This document shows positions 50,701-60,720 of a stretch of DNA of 64,000 nt, one piece after another (position 1 is the stretch's first letter; every line of letters begins with the position of its first letter). The stretch is from Promerops cafer. Taxonomy: Eukaryota; Chordata; Aves; Passeriformes; Nectariniidae. The position numbers and the translations under genes were made by a program. The stretch is from positions 761,029 to 825,028 of the forward strand of contig VZSE01002468.1 in the NCBI GenBank assembly GCA_013398275.1, written 5' to 3'. The notes beneath the pieces were generated by a model. It searched no databases. It was not told the DNA's origin and was given only the letters and a program-made list of their open reading frames with translations.

Positions 50701-53700
50701 GGTATATGAAAAGAAATTGATTTCTTTTTGATACCAAATCTACAGTGTGCCTGGGAGTGTTGGTCAGACTTGGAAATACCTTAGAACAGCCCATTAGGAA
50801 ATGAAATCTTAGACTCGTGCATCTGAATTGTAATTGATGACATTAAAATAGAGTTATTTATCTCCACTGCCCAAAAGATACTAATTAGACAGCTCGCATA
50901 TGAAGAGTGTTGACTTTGGTGGTTAACCTTGGGTCTTGTTTCTTTCATTAGATTAATTTCTCCATTAGAGCTTGTCTCACAAATTGCCTCTGCTTGACCT
51001 GATTTAAGAAGAGAAGATGAATGCATTCCTTCTGCCTGATTGCTTGTGCTCTCTGGGCTTGCAGTGGTCTGAAAGCCAGTCAGTGTTTGGTTGTGGCAGC
51101 AGCTGTGCAGGCTGCCGGGTTGTTGACAAGGCTGGTACAGTTTGGTTTTGGATTATTCACAGATTTTCTTCTTTGCTGACTCTCCATCTGGTGTGGGGAC
51201 TGTGATAGCTGAAAACAGTGACTGGGCAGTAAGGCTTTGGCTTGCAGACCTTGTTGTGGGAGGAGCATTTCCTTGAGTAGTCATTGGTCCTGCCTGCTCT
51301 TTTTGCATGTTGACAGTCTTTTTCTACTAATGCAACTAACTGTGCAGGTTTTAGTTGAAGCAGATAAGGGAACTGAACAATCAAGGGCATAACTGAGGGA
51401 GAGTGTGTGGAGATGGAGAGTGTTTCTCACAGGTTGTGCAGCAATGCCTCTGGATCTGTTGCAGTAGGCCAAGTCATGTTGTATCAGGCATTTTCTCTCT
51501 ACCCTGGGGGTGGACACCAGCAGAGTTGCCTTTATACTGTTACCGAGATAAATGCTTTGAAATAGAGCTGTAGCTGTGGTATGCTGAAAACTCTCCCACT
51601 GGAGAGTCTGTGCACAGTCATGTGGGGTAGTGGAAAATGTTTGTGGAAATGTGGTTTGTTCATAGTGTGTACAGTGGGTAGCACCTCTGGGAGTTAAGGT
51701 GAAAGACTAAATTAGTATATTTTTTCCACCTGTAGGCTGTGAAGTGTTTTGAGAATGAGTCCTGATGCAGATAAGGGGTATCATTCATTTTCCATGTCCT
51801 TGAATTGATGATAGTTTGAAGTCTGGAGGAAGTGGGAACATTCCACATATTGCAGAAGGTGTGAATAAATAGAAGAAATTTGCTAGCAGGACTTGGTAAT
51901 TGAGTTAGGAACTATGGTTATCAGAAGTGGGTGTCTGTTAATAGCACAGCTAGGAACTTGACTCTGTCTCAGAATTTACATTTTGAAGGCTCATGGTAAT
52001 GACAAATGCTAGAAACTTAATTTTAAGTACAATAAGTCTTATTAATTCACTCTTCTATCAGCCATTTAGTGGACTATGAGATTTTATCAGTGTCTGTTTT
52101 GCCTTTGGATACCTCTCCAAGTATATAGCCTTAAATTTTGAAAATGCAGGAAAGCAGTAGTTCTCTCTGAACTCTTTTGAAACAAAGAAAAAGCCTTTAG
52201 ACTTTATAGATGGTGTGATAAAAAATAATTATGTTTACCAGAGAAAGGCTAAATTTTCTGCTGCAGTAATACAGGATTTCAGTATCATGAGAAGTAGACA
52301 GAATCAGTGAATGCCTGCGAGCCTTTTGCAGATTAAACCCTGAGGTGGCTGTTTGTTTCCTGCTTTCATGTGATTTTTCTCTTAGCTCTTAGCCAATTCT
52401 TGATAAGCAGCTTTAAAAAACCTGTTGCATCTTGATATTTTCAGCCTTACTTATTCACTGTAACGGAACTGGTTATACATCCCTCACTTCATTCTCAGAT
52501 ATCTGGGAACCTGCAGGTGTCATTTTGGTAAGATAAGGAAGAGAATATGTATCTTTAAATGGCATCTTGCTGTCTTGTCTTTCACTCTAGGGATAATTTT
52601 AGTGCATGACTTGACCAACAAGAAATCATCCCAGAATTTGTATCGCTGGTCTTTGGAAGCACTCAACAGAGATGTCGCTCCAACAGGAGTTCTTGTGACA
52701 AATGGGTGAGTGAAAAACATACATGCAGAGCTCAGACACAGTAATTCCAAGCAGTTGTAGAAGTTTTTGTTCCTCTCTAAGGCTTCTTGGTCTCCAGAGG
52801 AAAGTAGATGTGGTTAGACTTGGAAGAAAAAAAGAAAGAAATGGAGAATATCAAAGAAAGTTGATTTTTGATTGTTCTTTTTATTTTATACTGCCAATCA
52901 GACAATTCTGAGAGCAGATTCCCAAATGGGGTGGCTGAGACCTTGCTTTAAGGGAAAAGATGTTTACTGCATCCTTTATTTGTCTGGGGCCTCTGTGACA
53001 GTGGGTCCAGTCCCTGTTACAACATTTCTCTGTCTGTACTGAGAGATACCATTATACAGGAAATGTCATGGGATGATGTGTCTGGGCAAAGAGGCATGCC
53101 CTCCATGCACCAAGACTGAGGAAGTTCACCTCATACGTTTTTTGTTTGGGTGATGGGGGAATTACTTTAGGAGCATGGCTAAAAGAGCTTAGAAAGCTCT
53201 GCTTAAAAAGCATGTTCATAATTAGCTCTCCAACACCTTGTCAAGGATTTCCTCCTGTACCTCTGTGCTCCTGTCATCCATCTAGTCAAGGAGGTTTTAA
53301 AATTGTTGTTAAACCTCACACATGACCAGGAAGGCAATAATGAGGAGTAGCTTTTTGTGGGAAGAATATCAGCTGTTTATCTGTCTGTTCTGGTACACGG
53401 GTGTTTCTGTAGAAACATAGGAGATGGGAAAGAGGATTTGCATTGTATAAAATGCAAAACTCTCCAGTGTTTTCACAGACAGATTCTTCACAATTGTTTT
53501 AGTTTTCAGAAGTTTAACTTCTGTCAAGGACAGCTGTTCAGCCACTAGCAATTCCTTGCTCAAGTTGTTGCTGTTAGTTGTAAAATTACTTGCTAGAAAG
53601 CTTGGTTTAGGTGAAAATGACAGACAAGTGATTATCCTAGCTAAGGAGAGTGATTGAAGCTTGGATTCCTCTGTAGTGACTTGGATGCAGAAGCCCTTCC

Positions 53701-56700
53701 TTAACTGAAAGATATTGCACATTTTAACTTGGATAAATGGACCATTAATAAATAAATTACTGTTTTCTGAGAGGCACAGGGGAGGAGATGATGTACTTGT
53801 GCCCACTTACATGGCCATTGCCTCACTCAGGATTGTATTTGTTTCCCTCATCAGTGACTATGACCGTGAACAGTTTGGTGATAACCAGATCCCACTGCTG
53901 GTAATAGGAACTAAACTGGATCAGATCCCAGAAACTAAGAGGAATGAGGTTTTGACCAGAACAGCATTCTTGGCTGAGGATTTCAATGCTGAAGAGATAA
54001 ATTTGGTTAGTATCCTTGTCATCACTGTTGTTTTTCTTTTATATGGGAGTGAGTCCAATTTTTAGTAAGTAAAGATGATGTAACAAAAATTTGGCTTTTG
54101 GAGATTTTTCCAGCAGTGCCAGTCATTCACATTTCAGTCAGCTGTGCCCCTTGCTTGATGAAACAAATATATTTGTTTCACTATAGAGAGATGTAAGGGG
54201 TATTAGATAAGGTCACTTAAGCTTAGAATTGTTGGCTGGGAGTTAAATTTTCTTGTTCATAGCTCTGACATAGACTGTCTTTGAATGAAACATGAAGATG
54301 ACTTTATATAGATGAATGGGTATAAAAATATACATGTGCTGTGTGAATGCTTGTATACACACTCCCAATCTCAGGTGCAGCCTGTACAAATCCCTGCCTG
54401 ACTGTATAGATGATGGTGGAAGGGAGATGTGGAGCATGTGGGGGGTTGCTTGGAATTCTGCAGTTGATTCACAGAGCAGTTGGTCTTTTCTCTGAAGTGA
54501 CTGTGGAGCAGAAATCAGCAGATCCATTGTTTTCCCTCGCTGATGGTGTGTGTCAGGGGAAAGGGTATGTTCATTTCCTTGTGTTTGGCTTCCTCGCACT
54601 GATTTCCTTGTGCTTTGTTTGTTGTTGTCTTTTGGGTGTTCTAGGACTGCACCAATCCTCGTTACCTGGCTGCAGGTTCATCCAATGCTGTCAAACTAAG
54701 CAGGTTTTTTGATAAGGTAAGACAATGAAATGATGTTTTATTGTCCTGTGCATCAAATGTTGGGATTTGAACATGAATAGTTTAAGCTGCTCCTTTCACA
54801 TTCCACTCTTGAGTTGGTTCAGGCCAGGTGTGGGGAGGCCAAAGATTGATCTGCTTTTGGAGCCCTACAGTTGGTAGCTGATCTGCTTGAAGATTTAGTT
54901 CCTGATCTGCATAGAGCAGTGAAAAAGAACTCACAAATGTGCAGAGATGCTCTGCTTATGCTTTTGACCTTGTCTGGCAGGCAGGTTGCAGCATTCTGAG
55001 GTAGTAATGTGGGGAGATACAAGACTGGTTAGCTCTGTTGGTCCTAGTTAAAGCAACCTTTAGGAGTTAAGAAATTAATTAGGAATATTACTCTCCCTTC
55101 CTGTAAAAGAGACCGTTAAGGTCCACTGTGGAAATGAGAGAAGGAATGCTCTGTTTCAAGCATCCCCTGAGCAAAGATAGCATAGTGGGGCTGCTGTGCA
55201 GTAGTAGGAACCACTGTCCCTGCAGAGGGAATGGGAGTAACTGACTCTGAAGCAGGAGACACACAAACTATCACCTCCCTTACCCAGGAGGGCTAACTAA
55301 ATTAAGTGTGTTGAAGTTGAGGATAATTAGACAGCTTGTCTAAGAATGGCTGTAGGTGGCAACTGCTGTGTGTGCTAGAGCATTGCACTGAGGCAGTAGG
55401 CCTGGAGCAGAGATGTGGGGTCAGACCTTGTCCCAGTTAGCCATGAGTTTCAGTGCTCCTGTGAAGTGTTGGTTGCAATCCAAGGTTACTCATGTGCTGT
55501 GAAAGCTAAGCTCATTCTCTGTTGTTCCCAGGTCATAGAGAAGAGATACTTCTTAAGAGATGGCAATCAGGTTTGTCACTTTTCCTCCTCTTTTGTTTCA
55601 TTTCACCCTGTATAATGTGAACGGCTGACACAGTCCTCTTTAAAAAAGCTGAAAGCATGAGCTTCATGCAACCTAAATGACAATCTGTGGTGGTAATTTA
55701 ATTCTTGTATCTGTGGGAGCATGGCTCTTAAGGCTAGACAGAAGAATGGCTGACTTTTGTCAGCTGAAGTATTTGTCTGTAAAGTGATTGGCAGTGAAAT
55801 ACTTACGTATGCTAACATAGTAGAAATTGGAAGGATGAGGTAAAATGGGCAAATACAATTTCTTTGAGCTCTGTCAGCTTCAGGCTGCTTGATTGCAGAT
55901 TAAGGCCATAGATGCTATCCTGAAGGTCAGTGAAAAGGTTTTTTTTTTTTTACAGCTGGAACTAGATTTTATATTTAATACAAGTAGTTTCCAGAGATCC
56001 AGTGGAGCCACAAGGAAAATGGCAATATGATATCAGCTTGTAATTAATTCTTAAAGGACTGAATTTTTTCAGCCAATTGGGGAAGTACTAGCAAAATGAC
56101 TTCTGGTTTGGGCAGGCCACTTCAGCTTTTGTGCCCCCCACCTCCCCATGTGCAGTCTACCATACAGGGAGTAGTGAAGTTGCATTTACCATATGTAAAG
56201 GTGTTGCAAATTACCATGAAAAGAATCTCTGAAGTGCAGTCACACCTGTATATTGTTCGAGGTATCTGTACTGAAAGCCCCTTGGGGAGAGTTGGGTTGG
56301 GGGGGGAAATAGTTACAGATTACAAAATGCTTCCTTTCTTTGAGTGCTTTTGTAGTGCCTTTATAGTGCCTTTTAAAAATAAATTAGCTTTTGCCTCTTT
56401 CTGTTCTGCATGATGCCTTTTTCTTCCCCTCTCCCCCTCTCCTCCCCACATTCTAGTGAAAGGAAGTTTCCCTTTCATGGGAATAATATCTTAATGCAGA
56501 AACTTGTTTGTGTGCTGGTTGTCTTTGATGCATGATGTAAGATTTTTATTATTTGATCCTATTTAGTGGCTAGCCAGGGATTAACTATACATTCCTTTTG
56601 GCTGTGTGCCAAAGATTGCAGCCTGCTGCTATCTACTTCCCTGACAGGAGCTCAAAAGCTTAAAACAAAGCTTAAACAGCAGTCATGTTTAAAGAGGCAA

Positions 56701-58237
56701 AATCCAAACTGGAAGTGGAGACTTCAATACAACCTCTTAATGTTATCATTTGAAGTTACCTACTTAATGTAACTCTTACCAATGCGTTCGTGGGTTTTCT
56801 GCAATAGGTCGCTATGATCATTCGTATGATCAATTTGAGGTATTTCTGTTATAAACTTGAGGATGAAAAGAATGATAGGTTTCAAATTGTTCATAGCTAT
56901 GACTTCAGTCAGATATGTGACAAATAATTGTTACTCTTAATTAGTGACTTCGATGTAAAAAATGCTAAAGCAGATAACTTTTTAGTTATAATGATTGTAT
57001 TTTTCCTCTTTAAATGCCCAAAGCAGTTTTCATGAGGTGAACCGTTGTACAAAATCTGCCTGATTTTATCCTTAGAGGTGATTGCTTTTCAGAGATGAAT
57101 AAACCAGTACCTTAGTGAATACCTTGCATATCTATTTGAGTTTTGGGCCTGAAAATCCCAAGTAAATTTAACGTGTGGTGTTTTTAGTGGACTTTTATTT
57201 TGGGAAAGTTCTTCAGCTCTCTGCTTACCAGTGAAGTGTGTAACCTGAGCAGTCTGCTGTGAATTGTAGGTTATGTATTCATCCCATACCATCCATACAT
57301 GCCCATGTTTTTCTGGAATGATTTATAGGGCTTGGTTGACTCCCTCCATTTTAATAGATTGTATTTCCTATGAATGTGTGGAATTGTTTTGGGAAGGTGG
57401 GTCTGCAGGGTCTGCTGTTTCTGCTTGTGCATAGTGAGTAAGGTAAAAGTTACTCTGGCCTATAATCAACTAGTTTTATGATGCCAGTAGGGCAGATATG
57501 CAGTATTAGAAAGCAGCACATCACTTTCTTTTGGGGATTCACAGATGCATTGGATTGAAAATCTGTCTGAAATGCTATTAAAGCCAGAGAAGCTTCTGAT
57601 AGTTTCAAGTCCATTTTCTTTGTAAACATTCATTGTCACTGTGTAAGCAGTGTCTGCAGATGGGCTGCAAAAGCAGGAGTGCTGATCCTTTGTATTGTTG
57701 CAGCCATTTCTATCCTGATGGTTTTCTTTAAGCTTTCAGCCATTGATAAAACTGTACTTTCAACTGCCAGTGAAGTGTTGCTGCCCAGGTTTGAAGGCAT
57801 AAAGCCTCAACAGCTCTTTGATAGGACTTGGTTTATATTGTTTTATAGTTTTAAAAATGAATGGAGGAGAAATTCTTGTATACACTTGAATCTGGGGGGA
57901 AACACAAGCTCTGAAATCTGTCATTAACATTGTTAGGATTGAGGCTTTCAATTTCCCTTGCCAAAAAGTCTTAAGGAGCCCCACAGAACAGATGAGCCAT
58001 AGTGAAGTTGTGCAGTGTTTAATTAGCAGTGCTCCTGTAGCAGTCAGCTGAAGCACTGCGGCCCTGGTTCTGGAGATGGCATGGAAGATGTTGCAGTTGG
58101 CTTGGTAACAGTGTGGGCTAGAGGGAGCTCCTGCTGATTCTGACATGACAACTTGTTTTCCCTGCCTCTAGATTCCTGGCTTCTCTGAAAGGAAGAGGTT
58201 TGGAGGAGGAACGCTGAAGAGCCTTCATTATGACTGA
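47655..58237 (+). CDS. RABL3: Rab-like small GTPase 3, spliced CDS of eight exons
   Basis: RABL3 is an atypical Rab-family GTPase. In other vertebrates it binds SmgGDS (RAP1GDS1) and affects KRAS prenylation; truncation in man is linked to familial pancreatic cancer. The exons 47655-47700, 47885-47976, 49598-49727, 52591-52705, 53855-54005, 54645-54716, 55532-55570 and 58172-58237 join in frame (711 nt, 236 residues plus stop, the human length), all with GT/AG introns. Seen in the protein: P-loop GDSGVGKSS (13-21), WDVGGS (65-70) in place of the usual Rab DTAGQ, and TKLD (147-150) in place of NKxD. The C-terminus SLHYD has no cysteine, so there is no prenylation signal. The start is the ATG that yields the family N-terminus and lies in a strong AAAGATGG context. 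Confidence 0.97.
47885..47976 (+). CDS. RABL3: RABL3 exon 2
   Basis: It completes the P-loop (GVGKSS) and runs to CSVDVR (residue 46). The acceptor is cttgcag and the donor gtaggt. A second GT follows at 47981 (gtgacg), but its use would shift the frame. Confidence 0.95.
47977..49597 (+). other. RABL3: RABL3 intron 2 (1,621 bp)
   Basis: Boundaries set by exons 2 and 3. It contains a 12-bp tandem duplication (AACAAAGACAAT twice, 48536-48559). Nothing else is recognisable. Confidence 0.85.
49598..49727 (+). CDS. RABL3: RABL3 exon 3
   Basis: It encodes residues 47-89 and one base of codon 90: [20 protein letters not shown], then VGGS and the [12 protein letters not shown] block. Acceptor catcag, donor gtaagt. 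The first residue is I where human has V. Confidence 0.95.
49728..52590 (+). other. RABL3: RABL3 intron 3 (2,863 bp)
   Basis: Boundaries set by exons 3 and 4. No repeat, RNA gene or coding exon was recognised. Its G/T-rich plus strand (for example 51601-51660) contrasts with the A-rich GTF2E1 side. Confidence 0.85.
52591..52705 (+). CDS. RABL3: RABL3 exon 4
   Basis: It encodes [20 protein letters not shown] through to VLVTN and two bases of G128. Acceptor ctctag, donor gtgagt. Confidence 0.95.
52706..53854 (+). other. RABL3: RABL3 intron 4 (1,149 bp)
   Basis: Bounded by donor gtgagt and acceptor catcag. A 145-codon open frame on the minus strand (53806-53369) looks like chance. Nothing else was seen. 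Confidence 0.85.
53855..54005 (+). CDS. RABL3: RABL3 exon 5
   Basis: It encodes [20 protein letters not shown] with the base-recognition LD, through [12 protein letters not shown] (residue 178). Acceptor catcag, donor gttagt. A U12-type donor string begins 4 nt further on, at 54010. Confidence 0.95.
54006..54644 (+). other. RABL3: RABL3 intron 5 (639 bp)
   Basis: The U2-type donor is gttagt at 54006. GTATCCTT (the U12 donor core) is at 54010-54017. The 3' end has a long T/G-rich tract before ttctag and no good U12 branch site (TTCCTTAAC), so the major spliceosome most likely removes it. Confidence 0.85.
54645..54716 (+). CDS. RABL3: RABL3 exon 6
   Basis: It encodes residues 179-202, [20 protein letters not shown] then FFDK. 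Acceptor ttctag, donor gtaaga; 72 nt, phase 0 at both ends, so skipping it would keep the frame. Confidence 0.95.
54717..55531 (+). other. RABL3: RABL3 intron 6 (815 bp)
   Basis: Bounded by donor gtaaga and acceptor ttcccag. Nothing else is recognisable in it. Confidence 0.85.
55532..55570 (+). CDS. RABL3: RABL3 exon 7 (39-nt micro-exon-like)
   Basis: It encodes [13 protein letters not shown] (203-215). Acceptor ttcccag and a weak donor gtttgt. It is phase 0 at both ends, so it could be skipped without a frame change. Confidence 0.93.
55571..58171 (+). other. RABL3: RABL3 intron 7 (2,601 bp)
   Basis: Weak donor gtttgt, good acceptor cctctag. It includes a T run near 55940. No repeat family or RNA gene was recognised. 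Confidence 0.85.
58172..58237 (+). CDS. RABL3: RABL3 exon 8 (terminal coding exon)
   Basis: It encodes [20 protein letters not shown] then D236 and a TGA stop. The acceptor cctctag follows a good pyrimidine tract. The 3' UTR continues in the same exon. Confidence 0.95.
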   Translation: MPGFSERKRFGGGTLKSLHYD

Positions 58238-58990
58238 GCACTGAAGAAGTGGAAGATGACTTCTCTGAGTTCCTAATGGCATTCCTCTTCCAACTGGGTG
58301 CTCAAAGACAGTAATGCTTCTGTCAAGCAGAGTAAAATGATATTACAGCTGGCTAGCCTGCTGAAGCTTCTGTTGTTGGAAAAGACTTGGGAAAGGTTTT
58401 CCAAAGACCTGATCTGGAGCCTAGAGTAATTCTTAGGGTTGCAGACCATCTGGATCTATGGGAACATCTGGGGAAAGTGTGCAATAAGTTGAATGCCTCA
58501 CACTGCTGTGGGAAACTTCATCATACGCAGCACATATATGTGACATCTTTGTCTCCATGTGGAAAACTTATGGACAGTCTTTGCAATGATTTGCATTCAT
58601 TTTACCTCTAAAGGAAAGATGACAGTGAGTGGGCCTCTCGTGTACAGTAAAGTGACCAAAGCAAGTGAGCAAAACATAATGATGGGTAAGGGGTGGTCTG
58701 GAAAATAATGAAAGGCCTTCATTAAATGAATGGAGTGTTGTTTCAACTAGAGCACACTGTTCATCCTTATTCAAAAGGGATAAAAACAATAGGCATGATG
58801 TGAAAAAGAGATTTGAAGCCTTAAAAAGAAAATCATTAGTAGAAAACAACTGGTATTAGTTCTGCTGCTTAAATTAAAATTGTTTACTTTGGAGAGGGCA
58901 AAGTAAATCAGGTTTTCCTGTTTATCTTTTCATAATTGATTGTTGTCTTGTTTTTTATATTAAATTAAAAGGCAATTCATTGAAAACTGA
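58238..58990 (+). other. RABL3: Probable RABL3 3' UTR
   Basis: This sequence follows the stop codon without a break. The end is a guess based on the overlapping ATTAAA signals at 58959-58969; an earlier ATTAAA lies at 58721. The true cleavage site needs transcript data. Confidence 0.5.
58959..58969 (+). terminator. Candidate RABL3 polyadenylation signal (two overlapping ATTAAA)
   Basis: attaaattaaa contains two ATTAAA hexamers sharing one A, about 720 nt after the stop. A T/G-rich stretch (gtatgttttta) follows about 30 nt later, a reasonable downstream element. Other candidates are ATTAAA at 58721 and 58873 and AATAAA at 59440. Confidence 0.45.
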
Positions 58991-60011
58991 TGAAAAAAGT
59001 ATGTTTTTATACAGTGCTTATTTGGAACAAATGTGACATGCTCCTGTGGAGCCTGAGGACTTAGTGGATTCAGAAAACATGAAATGCAAGGACATCCTCT
59101 GAATTAGAATGAATAGAAATTTAGAAAGAATATAAAGCTGTGCAAAAAGTAGGAACTGAGCATGATTAGAAGGAGAGTTCTGTGATATAGATGTTTCCTT
59201 TACATAGTTAGCACTAAGGATAAAAGAGATATGATTGAGTCTGATCTCCTGTACAGGGTCTTGTTTTCCTGAATAGCCCAAGCTTTGCAGTTTCTCACCT
59301 TGCTAGAATTCCATGGGGTGGTAAAAGCCTGATTTATGGCAGTCCCTTCTTTCCACTCTTTCCTCACAGTCACCTCTAATGGTTACGCCTCTGGCAAAGG
59401 CTAACTAAGAGCTGGAGTTAGATATAAATAGAGATTAATAATAAATGAGGATAGAAGAAAGTAAAATGCTGGTGTGAAATTGGCAGGGAGCAGGGTTCTG
59501 CAGTCTCTGGATTACCTCTTCTGGCAGCTGCTTGGAAATAAATGGAAACCTGCCTACTGCCACTAATCAGGCACAAAAGTGACAGCTGGGGGCACCAGTT
59601 AAACTTATTAAAAAGACGGATGCTCTGCTTTTCCTTAGGCCATTTCCAGCACGGTCTGGGAGCAGTTGTAAACATGAGTGCAGTAAGTTTTTAGATGCTT
59701 GTGTGAAATAGGTTGTTAGTTTACAGTTAGTTTACAACCAGAAAAAACAAGGTACCAAAATACTCATAATGAAGAACGTGTGTCTGAGCTGTGCAGCTCG
59801 TGACAGCACTAATATCTGTGTCTGATCCTTTGCCAATGAAAGCTGGAATTGTTTCCTGAAGGGCAGGTGCAATCTTAGGGTAACCAGATCTGGGCTCCCT
59901 CAGGTTCCTAAGGAACTGCAGAGCAGAAACAAGCAAGCTGTAGTGCCATTTCCTCCTTCACCATGTGGCATCTTTAGAGTGGCCAAACCCCTGGCTCCGG
60001 CTCACCTGTCT

Positions 60012-60043
60012 GCGTGTTTTAAAGTAGGCGTGTTTTAAAGTAG
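60012..60043. repeat. Perfect 2 x 16-bp tandem duplication
   Basis: The unit gcgtgttttaaagtag occurs twice without a mismatch (60012-60027 and 60028-60043), which suggests a recent slippage or duplication. It may be polymorphic in length. Confidence 0.9.
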
Positions 60044-60309
60044 GCCAGAGTAAGTATCTTGTTTGTTTAGATCTCAGCAGGTAACCACAATTAGGTTTAT
60101 TTCTTTCCTTCTTAGGACAAGGTGACGTGTAATGGAGTTGTGCATGTTGATGATGTTACATTTATTTTTGCAGGAAGTTCCAGCTTCTTGTCAGAACCAG
60201 GAGTATGTGAGCAGCTGGAGTTAGTTATGTTGCTTTTCCACCTTACCTGTTTCAGCTGCCCAAAAATGGTTCACTTGCAAGCTTAGGGATGTGACACCAG
60301 ACAGCTTTT

Positions 60310-60720
60310 CTGTGTCTTGTTTGATGTGTTTTACCTTTCTTTTCTCTGCACACACATACCCCTTCCATGCCCTGTGACCCTTCTGTCTGTCTTGCCTCTG
60401 TCTGCCTATACCTCATTCTCTGTTCTTCCAGCTCCCTTTCTCATAATTACTATCCCTCTTTCTCTCCCCTTTTCCCCCATTTGTCTGACCCCCCTGTATC
60501 ACAAGAAGTCACAGACTCCTCTTTGTGCTTCCTGCTGTTCTCTCTGGTTTCCCCTTTTTTTTCCCATTTTCCTCTATTTCTCTCTGCCATGCATTGTCTC
60601 TTGCTGTTACCACTGAAATTCTGTTTCTCTGTTTTCCTTCATCTCTGGTTCTGTCTGTCTCTGGCTTCTATTACATGCACACACATTTCACATCAAAACA
60701 TTGTTACCCAGTCCCTTTAA
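60310..60720. repeat. Pyrimidine-rich low-complexity stretch
   Basis: About 400 bp of plus-strand sequence dominated by C and T (CTCT, CCTTCC and TGTCTGTCT words), with two short A-containing breaks. The long overlapping open frames here (about 100 codons in more than one frame) result from the lack of stop codons in pyrimidine-rich DNA. Confidence 0.7.

Noticed and set aside
53369..53806. 145-codon open frame on the minus strand in RABL3 intron 4
   Set aside because: No domain, no splice logic and antisense to the gene; chance is the simplest explanation.
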